This document shows, piece after piece, positions 20,333-29,585 of a DNA stretch of 64,000 bases; the first letter of the stretch is position 1, and every line of letters begins with the position of its first letter. The position numbers and the translations under genes are program-made. The stretch comes from Plantago major. Its lineage: Eukaryota > Streptophyta > Magnoliopsida > Lamiales > Plantaginaceae. The DNA lies in contig CM048842.1 of the NCBI GenBank assembly GCA_026545765.1, forward strand, positions 31,545,167-31,609,166. The letters run 5' to 3'. The notes below the pieces were generated by a model. It searched no databases. It was given only the letters and a program-made list of their open reading frames with translations, and was not told the DNA's origin.

Positions 20333-21518
20333 TGATGAGCCTATATTTTAGAGTCTCATCTCGTTTTTTATCGTCTTTTATTAGTCCTTATTTGCGTTAT
20401 TAGTGTGTCTTGTACGTTTTTATGTGTTTTGTGTTTTAGTTGTGTTTTATAGGTTTTCGTTTGTTTAGAGATGTTTTGGAGGCAACAAGACGTTCTTGGA
20501 AGGTCGTATCCGAGTAGAAGCTCAAAACTCATCTCAGATCAACCAAGACACGTCCCAGGAGGCGGGACGCGTCTCAGACAAATCCCTGGATTCACGTCCG
20601 CAAGACGTGTCCTAGAATAGCGTCTCCGAGGCGCGAATCGTCCACTTTCTCGAGATCGTCTCATGCCGTTTCAGCAGAACATTCTGTTCTTTAAGTTAGT
20701 GATTAAAACACTTTTGTAAACACTTCTTTCTTACGTTCTTTTTCACTCTCAAGCAAGATAAACCCTAGTTTGGTTCTCTTGCCTCAGTTTATCATTAATT
20801 TTCACTTGTAATAGTTCCATTGACATCGAATTTGGATCTTGAGGTTAGATTATCAATCTAATTAACCTTTCTTTCACAATTTCTTCTCTCTTGTGTTTGA
20901 TTGTTTGGTTTATGCTTATAATCTCTCGTACCATGCTTAATTCGATTGTAATTGTCATTGTGTATGTTATTGCTTATGCTATGAGTAACTAATCCTTCGA
21001 TAGATGTAGTAGCAATGTAGGAGTAATCGAATTAGGATCTTGACCTAGGGTTCGTTCATATGTGTTAAGCTTTTTCTCAAACTTCGTAAAAACCCCAATT
21101 TCAGTAATATTTTCTCGAATCTTTAAAACTATTCCGGTTAAGAATCAATCGTTTGACAATCGATTGATTTCCTTACTTTACATCTTCAAAGAATGTCTTG
21201 GTTAAACTGAAATTGGTATTTTCTTTGGACAAATAACTGTGACAGCATATGAACAATTGGTCTGATTCGTATTCGATTATTTTGAAATGCTACCGTGTCT
21301 ATTTCCCTTCTCTTGATTCAAAACTCGTTTTAGATTACTTAGTTTAATCTTCACAACAAACTCAACTTTACAAACCGTTACTGCAAGCTTTTACGTTTGA
21401 TACTTGAAAACGTCATAGTTGCCTAGTTAGCTCCTTGAGAACGATCTCGTAGTTAAAGTCTGTTTACAACAACTGCTTTAGTTACTTTATTTTATCAAGT
21501 ATTAATTTGAGCACATCA
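20333..21518 (+). repeat. Solo LTR, gypsy family C, copy 2
   Basis: TGATGAGCCTATATTTTAG...ATTTGAGCACATCA (1186 bp), flanked by CTCTT at 20328-20332 and CTCTT at 21519-21523, a perfect duplication. The other Athila-like copy (near 29570, minus) has CATATCTCTTACCTGTGAC without an insert: an empty site. Its GC-rich block (about 20540-20650, CGGGACGCGTCTCAG) differs in wording from the other solo LTRs but lies in the same relative place. Confidence 0.93.
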
Positions 21519-22114
21519 CTCTTGCCTGTGACAACATGAGTATGAGTAGCTAAACACCACCCATGGGTTGGTAGTGAATTCTTGAGCATGCTAGTATAGG
21601 TCTTTAGATTAAAACTCTGATATTTGTCTGATTGAATACTTGCGAATCGTTTTGTTAGCTCAAAGTCTTAGCAATCATTTTCTTATACCAAAATCCACAA
21701 GAGGGATTCGCAACCTCAAGGTTAAAAGCGATTACGCCCAACGCTTTCAACTACGAACATCGACTAGTAGAATTGACGACTCTACTAGTTGATTAAACAT
21801 TTTCACTTTCAAAACGTCGAGTAATCCATTGAATACTTTTACTACCTAGATCTTGATGAAACCACCATCCCATGTCTCCTTTAATTGATAACAAACCCGT
21901 GTTTGCTGTTTAACAACTTTTGTGATTTGCGGAAGAAAAGAATTGGAAATCATAAGATGCAATTCTAGACAAACTACTTCTTTAAAACATCGACAAGCCT
22001 AGTTAAGTCCTTCGAGAACGACACTTGGGGCAACTTATCAACTTACAACGTGTTTTTTAGTGATCCTTGATATTGCTCTTGGCTTATAAATTAAGGACTT
22101 GATTTGACGCATCA
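21519..22114 (+). repeat. Athila-like 5' LTR, piece 4 (end of LTR)
   Basis: Matches minus-strand 29575-28972 nearly end to end (CATGAGTATGAGTAGC, CCACAAGAGGGATTCG, AGGAGACATGGGATGG in either direction) and ends GATTTGACGCATCA six bases before the primer site. Confidence 0.85.
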
Positions 22115-22120
22115 AGTTTT

Positions 22121-22138
22121 TGGCGCCATTGCCGGGGA
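22121..22138 (+). other. Primer binding site, tRNA-Asp type
   Basis: TGGCGCCATTGCCGGGGA is one mismatch from the primer site typical of Athila and related plant gypsy elements (complement of tRNA-Asp 3' end). Confidence 0.85.
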
Positions 22139-22277
22139 TTTAACTCCTTAGTTTGTGTTTTAAAGATTAGTTTACTCAATTATCTGTGTGTTATCTGTTT
22201 GTGGAGAATTTTGGTTTCATACACTAACAGGTGCTAACGAGTGGTGTAGTTCTGTTTTGTGATCGTTTTGCAGCACA

Positions 22278-23526
22278 ATGGGAGATACAAGAAATGTTGT
22301 TGGAGTTGGTCATAGTGCTCCGAGGGAAACTATCCATGAAATTTTTAGAGCTCGTGTTGGAGAACACTGGTCGTGTATTGTCCTTTCTAAGGCGGCACGA
22401 AAATATGAACTGAATCCGTATATTCTTCATCATCTGCCCAAGTTCTATGGGGAAGAAGACGAGGACGTTATGGGGTTCTTAGCGGGTATGCACAATACAG
22501 GGGTGGAGGATGATCACTTAAGAATGAAGGTATTCCCTATGTGCTTAGCGGATAGAGCTAAGGCATGGCTGAATATGCTTCCAAAGGTCTCTTTGACTAC
22601 TTGGGCTGAAATTTGTGAGGCTTTCACAGACATATACTACCCTCCACCGCCTTGAAAGCGCGAATCATGGGGTTCCAGCAACTACATGATGAGACATTCT
22701 ATGTGGCTTGGGTGGGTTTAAGATGCTCCAAGCTAAGTGTCCTCATCATCGCCTAAGCCTTGCGGATCTGACGTAATACTTTTATGATGGGTTGCATGAG
22801 AGTCAGCAATCATATATTGATGTTTCTAGTGGTGGGAGTATCATAGATCTTGCACCGGAGGATCTTAATAAATTGTTCATAAAGTGTGCAAAAATTAGCA
22901 ACCTGAGTATTCGGGGAAGGAGTAGAAGGCTTAGGAGTGAGGAGAATGCGGTCTATTCTGATCCTAGAAGCCGCATTAATCAGCTAGAAAAGGAGTTGAA
23001 GAAGTTCAAGTTGCTTGCAGCAAGTGATCAGAATCCACAAGCCCGGAAGAAGTGTGGGATTTGCAACAACTATGGGCATGGAGCAAATCAATGTAGGGCC
23101 GACTTCTCGGGGGAGGAGGTGTACCGAGTGCGGGAACAAAATGTAGAAAATTCTTCTTCAGGGACATCGAAGAGGATAGAAGCCTTCATGAAGAGGTCGC
23201 AGAAGTTCATCGACGAGGCAAAAATGCACCAAGAGAAGACGGATAGCAGGTTGTCTGTACTGGAGAGAGACAACAAGGACATCAAAAAGCAAATTCAAGA
23301 GTTGCTTGATAGAAGCCAAATCAGGGAGAGGGATAGGTTGCCCAGAGCAACTGTGAATGCCATGGCCATCACGGTTATCACCAAGGTACCGGTTGAGATT
23401 ACGGTATCGAATGGAGGAGCCCAGGTTGAGGTCCCTAAATCCCAAGTTGGGGAGTGTGGTAGATGTAATCGCCACAATTCCACACCAAACAAGGTTAAGG
23501 TACGTCCCGGTGGAACCGGTGAATAG
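22278..23526 (+). pseudogene. Athila-like Gag, plus copy
   Basis: Two open stretches (22278-22655 and 22792-23526) encode Gag. The first has ELNPYILHHLPKFYGEEDED and RAKAWLNMLPKVSLTTWAEI, matching the retrotransposon Gag domain (LKGKAKAWL-type core in Athila). The second has GLHESQQSYIDVSSGGSI, as in Athila Gag, and the zinc knuckle CGICNNYGHGANQC. The same protein is encoded on the minus strand at 28831-27584. It would be the structural particle protein. Broken fossil. Confidence 0.8.
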
Positions 23527-23555
23527 GAATATTGTTATTGACCCTATTGTTGATT

Positions 23556-23997
23556 ACTTGGTTGATGATGATGGGGATGTTGACGGTGAGGGTGTCGAGA
23601 CCCCTGTTGTGGTTGGTAACACTTTTGAGGAGTTGAACGATGCACAATGGGGGGGGGGGGGAATCACCACCGGGGGAGGTGATTAGGAAGAAGGGCTCTA
23701 AAATAACCAATTCTGGTGGCTTAATGTTAGGGTTGGTTTTGGGAGCTTGGAAGGTGTATCTAGGATGTTCGACACCGGGGCTGGTGTCAATGTCATGCCG
23801 TACGAAATGTACGAGGCGAGTAGAGTGAGGGGCTGAAGGAGAAGAAGCTCATGGTGAGAATGGCGGATGGCTCGATACGGAGACCACTTGGTGTTGTAGA
23901 AGATGTGGAAATCCGGTTGGGAAATGACTCCGTGATAACCGACTTCTATGTGTTGGGGCCGGTTAGGAAGGGATTGAATGTGGGAGATGGGAAACAT
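23556..23997 (+). pseudogene. Athila-like aspartic protease region, plus copy
   Basis: Contains the DTGAGVNVMPYEMYEA-type retropepsin signature region and MADGSIRRPLGVVEDVEI, matching the minus-strand copy at 27550-27011. A run of G near 23650 lies in the linker before it. Interrupted. Similarity to the other copy ends at about 23990. Confidence 0.7.
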
Positions 23998-24110
23998 CTT
24001 AAACCGACACTTAGCCGACTTTGTGATAATCGACTTCTATGTCTTGACTCCGTGATAACCGACACTTAGCCTGGAGAATCTTAGACCTCTCCCAAGCCTC
24101 ATAGAATGTC
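23990..24110. other. Rearranged junction between the two inverted Athila-like copies
   Basis: Within 120 bp, short pieces of protease-region sequence (CTCCGTGATAACCGAC, CGACTTCTATGT) alternate with GACACTTAGCC pieces from the opposite-strand gag. Then 24061-24110 matches the minus-strand gag near 28330-28380. Such patchwork suggests templated filler at a double-strand-break repair junction. Confidence 0.65.
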
Positions 24111-24823
24111 CCAGAATTACCGATTATGAAGAATTACGGAGCTCCAATTGATCAACAATGGTGAAACAGATGTTTATAGGAAGAAATCCTCAGCTAAATG
24201 GTTAACCAAGACTCCAACTTCAATCAGATGGATGATTCTTGGAATCGCAGACCTCTCAGAATCTCCCTAACAATTTTGTGAAGTGAAAAAGTGACCAGTT
24301 TGAATTACAAATCTGACATTAAAATGCCAAAATCCTGAAATGTAATGCTCAGAAATTGAATCTGTAAAGAGCAGGCCGACGCGGGCGATCTCCCACTCCT
24401 CAAACTTCACCAACAGCTATCTCTCTTCGATATCTTCGTGTGGCTGCTGATTTGTGGTCAATCCGACATCGTATGAAGAAGTTATGCCCAAAATGGCTAG
24501 ACCGCTCCAATGTAGTTCCACTTTCGTAAGTTTTCACTTAAACGGTCGTAGAAATTTCATCCGAACTCCAAATTCACTTCCGTTTCGACCGTCGGACTCC
24601 ACTTTCCACCACCTTTGAGACCTTGGAACTTTTGACTTTCTGGTAATGCAATAAAATGCTCCTTTTTAGCCTTATGTCTTCACGAAAACGCCTAAAACCT
24701 AAACACAAGGTGGAAACACAGAAAACACAAGAAAAAGCACAAAATATTTATAAAACACAACTAAAAAACTAACAAAAAGATGTTAAAAAAGGGTTAAATG
24801 AGGTGTCAAAAAATGCCTCATCA
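24111..24823 (-). repeat. Athila-like LTR (3' LTR, minus copy), shortened
   Basis: The minus strand begins TGATGAGGCATTTTTTGACA after the polypurine tract. It aligns with plus pieces 1-3 and stops near CGGTAATTCTGGGAC, about half the full LTR length of roughly 1.39 kb (sum of the four plus pieces). Confidence 0.8.
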
Positions 24824-24840
24824 AAACTCCCCAAACTGAA
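24824..24840 (-). other. Polypurine tract, Athila-like minus copy
   Basis: Minus-strand GTTCAGTTTGGGGAGTTT precedes the LTR, preceded in turn by GCTCGAGGACGAGCAAAG. Confidence 0.8.
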
Positions 24841-25509
24841 CCTTTGCTCGTCCTCGAGCAACAAACTTAAAAAAGAAACCAAATGCAAAACAGACCAAAA
24901 CAAAGAACGAGTCAAACAACCAAGTTATAGAATCTACATTTGTAAGAGACAAACTCCAAAGATTCAAAGATTTTGAGTTGTTACCAACATTGACAGAAAA
25001 TCAAGCAAAAATCAAACTAGTTCGTTTTCAAAGTAAATAAGACTTAAGTCTAACTCCGCAAATCCTCACAAGGAATTTTAAGTAGCAACTCTCACTCTGT
25101 TCTGGACAAGTACAGCATGGGTAACACTCAGAAGTAAAGCTGGGAAGGTGGTTTTCACCACAAGTTGCCAAAAATCTCTTATGCAATGCGTTCTTTTCAA
25201 TGAGTCCAAAGGGACTTTAGTTCAAAAGACCAAAAACAAAGACATGCTACTCCGACTACTGTTCCCTATTCGCTTTTAAATTTCTTAAAACCTTGCAACT
25301 TATTTTTTAGAGTTACTCGTAATTGTTGAAAGTCTGCAAATAAAATCGCTGGTGTGTGATCCTCGTTATCAGCAATGACTTATTCCGCGTGTGGCTCCCG
25401 TCCAAAGCTTTTGCTCATGTAGACAAGAAATTCCACACGACTCACAAATTGTGGTTTGAGTAACTCGTGTGCTTATTTGTGCTCATTGGGATCTTTTGGA
25501 CAATTTTAC

Positions 25510-25665
25510 CGAAGGTCTGCACTTTTGTGCGTGTCGGTTAGCTACGTGTCATCAACCTTCACGGTCATATAGCTGATAAAAGGCCACGCCGGTATATGGT
25601 AGTATTTGGACATGCCCAATACGACCTCGGTGATCACTTAACACCATAGATACACCCCCAGCCTT
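25510..25665 (-). repeat. Conserved gypsy 3'-UTR module, third copy
   Basis: The minus strand shows GGGCATG, AAATACTACC, CGGCGTGGCC, GTGAAGGTTGATG and CACGCACAAAAGTGC in the same order as the copies near 3880-4035 and 560-735. It lies about 690 bp from the polypurine tract. Confidence 0.7.
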
Positions 25666-26520
25666 ATTTAAAAAATAATTTGTTGGGAACAGAAGCTAGA
25701 ACTACACATCTCTCAATCAGTCATAAAAAATAGAAATCCCCTCCCCAAACCTGTTCTTTAGAACGGGTTTGGAAGGGTATGAAAAGTACAAAACATGTCG
25801 TTTGTCATTCCCATCTAATCTGAACACGCATAAGTATGAAATGGCGCAAAAAATATTTAAAAAAATTTGCACATCCCAGGAGTCACACAAACAGTTCTTG
25901 CCGGTATAATAATTTTTCATCGTCTCAAACAAGGCTCCTCACAGGTTTTTTGGACCACAAAGCTAAACAGACTTCTTATTTACAAGGGAAACGAACATGA
26001 AATTTTTTTAACTTAACAACCACTACTAATCGATATATACTCAAAACATAAGCATAAAAAGAGTTTGTCACGAACAAAGGATGTTCAACCAGGAAGTTCG
26101 ACTCAAGACTCACAATTTTTTTTTTAAAAAATAGGCCAAAAAAGTAGGCCAAAAGGACACTAAAAAATTAAAAACAAAGTCAAGTAAGGCACACCGGCCA
26201 CAAGTAAAACATGCAACCTATGTGGCTCACCGACCACCACTAAGAAAGCGATAAAAGAAAGGAAGAAAGAGAAAGAAAAATTACCAAAGGTTTTCCTTGC
26301 TTTCAGATGTCCCCTCCCCAAACCGAGCGATTGCACGACTCGTGCAAGATAGCGATTCATGAAGAAAGAAAGAAAGGAACCTAAAGAGTAATACAAAATA
26401 AAAAGATATCTAATTAAAAGGTTAGTGAAACAAAATAAATCCAAAAGGAAAGTTATGTAAATATTTTTGTTATTTATTATTTATTTAAAATAAAATTAAA
26501 AAAATTATTATTTTTTTTCG

Positions 26521-26607
26521 GAGTGGGCGATCATCGCCCACTCTTCTAGGCGCAGCAGCAGAGAGTTTCTTGCTGCTGCGTCCAGACACGCACGCAGTCG
26601 CCTAGAA
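26521..26607. repeat. Cluster of perfect GC-rich hairpins
   Basis: First hairpin: GAGTGGGCGAT-C-ATCGCCCACTC (26521-26543). Next, an outer stem TTCTAGGCG (26544-26552)/CGCCTAGAA (26599-26607) encloses CGCAGCAGCA (26551-26560)/TGCTGCTGCG (26571-26580). All arms are perfect. The flanks are AT-rich. Confidence 0.9.
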
Positions 26608-27010
26608 TTTATTTTTTTTTTTTTAAGAAAAGAACAGAAAATTAAACATGAATGCAAATTTATACTAATAATGCAAACTAAAATGGATTCAAAGATTTTT
26701 TGAATTTTTAAGAAAAGAAGGAAAATATACTAAATGCAAACTATATGCAATGCAAATGAAGGAAGGGTTGAAACATTACGAGTTGCCTCCCGGATAGCGC
26801 TTTTTATAGTCAATAGCTTGACTCTTCACGGAGTTCATGTACCACGGATTTTGATACCAGACTTCTTCTTCTTCTTCTTGAGCTTTCCCGTACCTAGTCC
26901 CTGCGCACTAGAACACACATAAACAGGTCCTACAAATCCTACAAGTGGATTTTCACAAGAACAAGATGTGTTAAGTGGAGTGTAGGCTTGCAACTCGCGT
27001 TGCATGCCTT

Positions 27011-27550
27011 TTACCTCATAAGTGGCTCGACGGTGGCGCATATTGATCGTGAGATCAATTGTCTCGGTGAATGGTCTCCCCAACACACCACCCCATCTCC
27101 CACTTGCAACCCCTTCCTAACCGGCCCCAAAACATAGAAGTCGATTATCACGGAATCGTTACCCAACCGGATTTCCACATCTTCTACCAACCCTAGTGGT
27201 CTCCGTATCGAGCCATCCGCCATTCTCAACATGAGCTTCTTCTCCTTAAGCCTCCTCATTCTAATTGCCTCGTACATTTCGTACGGCATGACATTGACAC
27301 CAGCTCCGGTGTCCAACATCACCGATACTCCCTCCAAGCTCCCAAAACCAACCTTGACATTAAAGCCACCAGAATTGGTTGTTTTGGAGCCCTTCTTCTT
27401 AATCACCTCCCCCGGTTGTGATTTCTCCCCACATTGTGCATCATTCACCTCCTCAAAAGTGTTACCAACCACAACAGGGGTCTCGATACCCTCACCGTCA
27501 ACCTTCCCCATCATCATCAACCAAGCAATCAACAATAGGGTCAACAACAA
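27011..27550 (-). CDS. Athila-like aspartic protease region, minus copy
   Basis: A 179-codon open stretch contains the retropepsin motif MLDTGAGVNVMPYEMYEAI and, further on, RMADGSIRRPLGLVEDVEI and DFYVLGPVRKGLQVGDG. In active relatives this protease matures the Gag-Pol polyprotein. The upstream part (EGIETPVVVGNTFEEVNDAQ) is the linker from Gag. The frame has no clear start of its own and would be part of a polyprotein. RT is expected next but is not found. Confidence 0.75.
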   Translation of the reverse strand: MLLTLLLIAWLMMMGKVDGEGIETPVVVGNTFEEVNDAQCGEKSQPGEVIKKKGSKTTNSGGFNVKVGFGSLEGVSVMLDTGAGVNVMPYEMYEAIRMRRLKEKKLMLRMADGSIRRPLGLVEDVEIRLGNDSVIIDFYVLGPVRKGLQVGDGVVCWGDHSPRQLISRSICATVEPLMR

Positions 27551-27555
27551 TATTC

Positions 27556-28140
27556 CTATTCACCGGTTCCACCGGGACGTACCTTAAAGTGTGGAATTGT
27601 GGCGATTACATCTACCACACTCCCCAACTTGGGATTTAGGGACCTCAACCTGGGCTCCTCCATTCGATATTGTAATCTCAACCGGTACCTTGGTGATAAC
27701 CTTGATGGCCATGGCATTCTCAGTTGCTCCGGGCAACCTATCCCTCTCCTTGATTCGACTTCTATTAAGCAACTCTTGAATTTGCTTTTTGATGTCCTTG
27801 TTGTCTCTCTCTTGTACAAACATCCTGCTATCCATCTTCTCTTGGTGCATTTTTGCCTGGTCGATGAACTTCTGCGACCTCTCCATGAAGGCTTCTATCC
27901 TCTCCGATGTCCCTTAAGAAGAATTTCCTCCATTTTGTTCCCGCACCAGGTACACCTCCTCCCCCGAGAAGTCGGCCCTACATTAATTTACTCCATGTCC
28001 ATAGTTGTTGCGAATCCCACACTTCTCCCGGGCTTGCGGATTCTGATCACTTGCTGCAAGCAACTTCAACTTCTTCAACTCCTTTTCTAGCTCATTAATG
28101 CGGCTTCTAGGATCAGAATAGACCGCATTCTCCTCACTCC
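27556..28140 (-). pseudogene. Athila-like Gag, C-terminal part, minus copy
   Basis: Open pieces encode MERSQKFIDQAKMHQEKMDS and IKKQIQELLNRSRIKERDRL, a coiled-coil-like segment, then a linker. They match 23180-23500 on the plus strand. The zinc-knuckle region lies just upstream (near 28000-28040). Interrupted. Confidence 0.7.
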
Positions 28141-28168
28141 TAAGCCTTCTACTCCTTCTCCGAACACT

Positions 28169-28831
28169 CTAGTGTTGCGAATTTTTTGCACACTTTATAA
28201 ACAATTTATTAAGCTCCTCCGGTGTAAGATCCATGATACTCCCACCACTAGAAATATCAATATATGATTGCTGACTCTCATGCAACCCATCATAAAAGTA
28301 TTGCGTCAGATCCGCAAGGCTTAGATGATGATGACACTTAGCCTGGAGCATCTCAAACCTCTCCCAAGCTTCATAGAATGTGTCATCATGTAGTTACTGG
28401 AACCCCGTGATTCGAGCTTTCAAGGCGGTGGTCTTCGACTGAGGGTAGTATCTGTCTGTGAAAGCTTCACAAATTTTAGCCCAAGTAGTCAAAGGGACAT
28501 CGGGAAGCATATTCAGCCATGCCTTAGCTCTGTCCGCTAAGCACTTTGGGAATACCTTCATTCTTAAGTCATCATCCTCCCCCCCCCCCATATTGTGCAT
28601 AACCGCTTTGAACATCTCCAGTTCCTTCAAGAACACCAAAACGTCCTCGTCTTCTTCCCCATAGAACTTGGGCAGATGATGAAGAATATACGGATTCAGT
28701 TCATATTTTCGTGCCGCCTCAGAAAGGAAAATACACGACCGGTGTGCTCTAACATGGATAGTTTTCCTCAGAGCACTATGACCAGCTCCAACAACATTTC
28801 TTTTATCTCCCATTGTTGTGCTGCAAAACAA
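28169..28831 (-). pseudogene. Athila-like Gag, N-terminal part, minus copy
   Basis: It starts at MGDKRNVVGAGHSALRKTIH (after a short upstream extension) and contains ELNPYILHHLPKFYGEEDED, RAKAWLNMLPDVPLTTWAKI and GLHESQQSYIDISSGGSI. It preserves a segment (FLKELEMFKAVMHN) that is shorter in the plus copy. Interrupted fossil. Confidence 0.8.
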
Positions 28832-28947
28832 TCATAACAACAGAACTACACCACTCTGTTAGTGTATGAAACCAAAATTCTCCACAAATAGATAACACAC
28901 AGATAATTGAGTATACTAATCTTGAAAACACAAACTAAGGAGTTAAA

Positions 28948-28965
28948 ACCCCAGCAGCGGCGCTA
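28948..28965 (-). other. Primer binding site, Athila-like minus copy
   Basis: Minus-strand TAGCGCCGCTGCTGGGGT, a drifted version of the site at 22121-22138, six bases after the LTR end. Confidence 0.75.
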
Positions 28966-28971
28966 AAAACT

Positions 28972-29585
28972 TGATGCGACAAATCAAGTCCTTAATTCAT
29001 AAAACCAAGAGCAATATCAAGGATCACTAGAAAAGCACGTCGTGAGTTGATAAGTTGCCCCAAGTGTCGTTCTCGAAGGACTTAACTAAGCTTGTCGGTG
29101 TTTTAGAGTTCTAGTTTGTCTTAGAATTGCGTCTTACGACTTCCAATTCTTTTCTTTCGCAAATCACAATTGTTGGTAAAGAGCAAACACTGTTTTGTTA
29201 TCAATTAAAGGAGACATGGGATGGTGGTTTCATCAAGAGCTAGCTAGTAAAAGGATGCAATGGATTACTTGACGTTTTGAAAGTGAAAACGTTTAATCAT
29301 TGTAGTAGAGTCATCAATTCTACTAGTCGACGTTTGTAATCGAAAGCGTTGGGCGTAAATCGCTTTTAACCTTGAGGGTGCGAATCCCTCTTGTGGATTT
29401 TGGGTATAAGAAAATGATTGCTAAGACTTTAAACTAACAAACGATTCGCAAGTAATCAATCAGACAAAGATCAGAGTTCATCCACAGACCTATACTAGCA
29501 TGCTCAAGATTTCACCACCAACCCATGGGTGTTGTTTAGCTACTCATACTCATGTTGTCACAGGTAAGAGATATGATAAACATAA
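28972..29585 (-). repeat. Athila-like 5' LTR, minus copy, cut by copia element 2
   Basis: Aligns with 21519-22114 and, past the position of the solo LTR, with the end of piece 3 (CATATCTCTT). It provides the empty-site control for the solo LTR at 20333. Confidence 0.85.

Larger units (their letters stand above)
5063..24060 (+). mobile_element. Athila-like Ty3/gypsy element, plus strand, heavily nested
   Basis: Its parts are a 5' LTR split by three insertions, a tRNA-Asp-type primer site at 22121, gag (22278-23526) and an aspartic protease region (about 23556-23997). No RT, RNase H or integrase is seen before the rearranged junction at about 23990-24110. Family assignment rests on the primer site and a gag resembling Athila gag. 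A second copy lies inverted at 24061-29585. This copy is broken, with several interruptions beyond the nested insertions. Excluding insertions it spans roughly 3.3 kb. Confidence 0.7.
24841..27010 (-). other. Athila-like 3' untranslated region, minus copy
   Basis: AT-rich, with no credible gene. It holds the conserved module (25510-25665), a GC-rich hairpin cluster (26521-26607), and, next to the protease end, minus-strand CGGGAGGCAACTCG (26778-26791), a phrase that follows the coding part of many Athila/Tat elements. Long A and T runs are frequent. Confidence 0.7.
24061..29585 (-). mobile_element. Athila-like Ty3/gypsy element, minus strand
   Basis: Read on the minus strand: partial 5' LTR (29585-28972), primer site, gag, protease region, a 2.2-kb 3' region, polypurine tract and 3' LTR (24823 to about 24111). 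RT, RNase H and integrase are not seen, as in the inverted plus copy. Copia element 2 cuts its 5' LTR at 29586. A small gag piece beyond the 3' LTR (24061-24110) hints at a former tandem arrangement. Broken, with several interruptions in the coding part. Confidence 0.75.

Noticed and set aside
20333-21518. Treating this LTR as the start of the Athila-like 5' LTR
   Set aside because: Perfect CTCTT repeats and the empty site in the inverted copy show that it is a separate insertion.
27231-28098. Plus-strand open frames with Ser/Pro/Thr-rich sequence
   Set aside because: Antisense of the Athila-like gag and protease, which is clearly coding on the minus strand and matched by the plus copy at 22278-23997.
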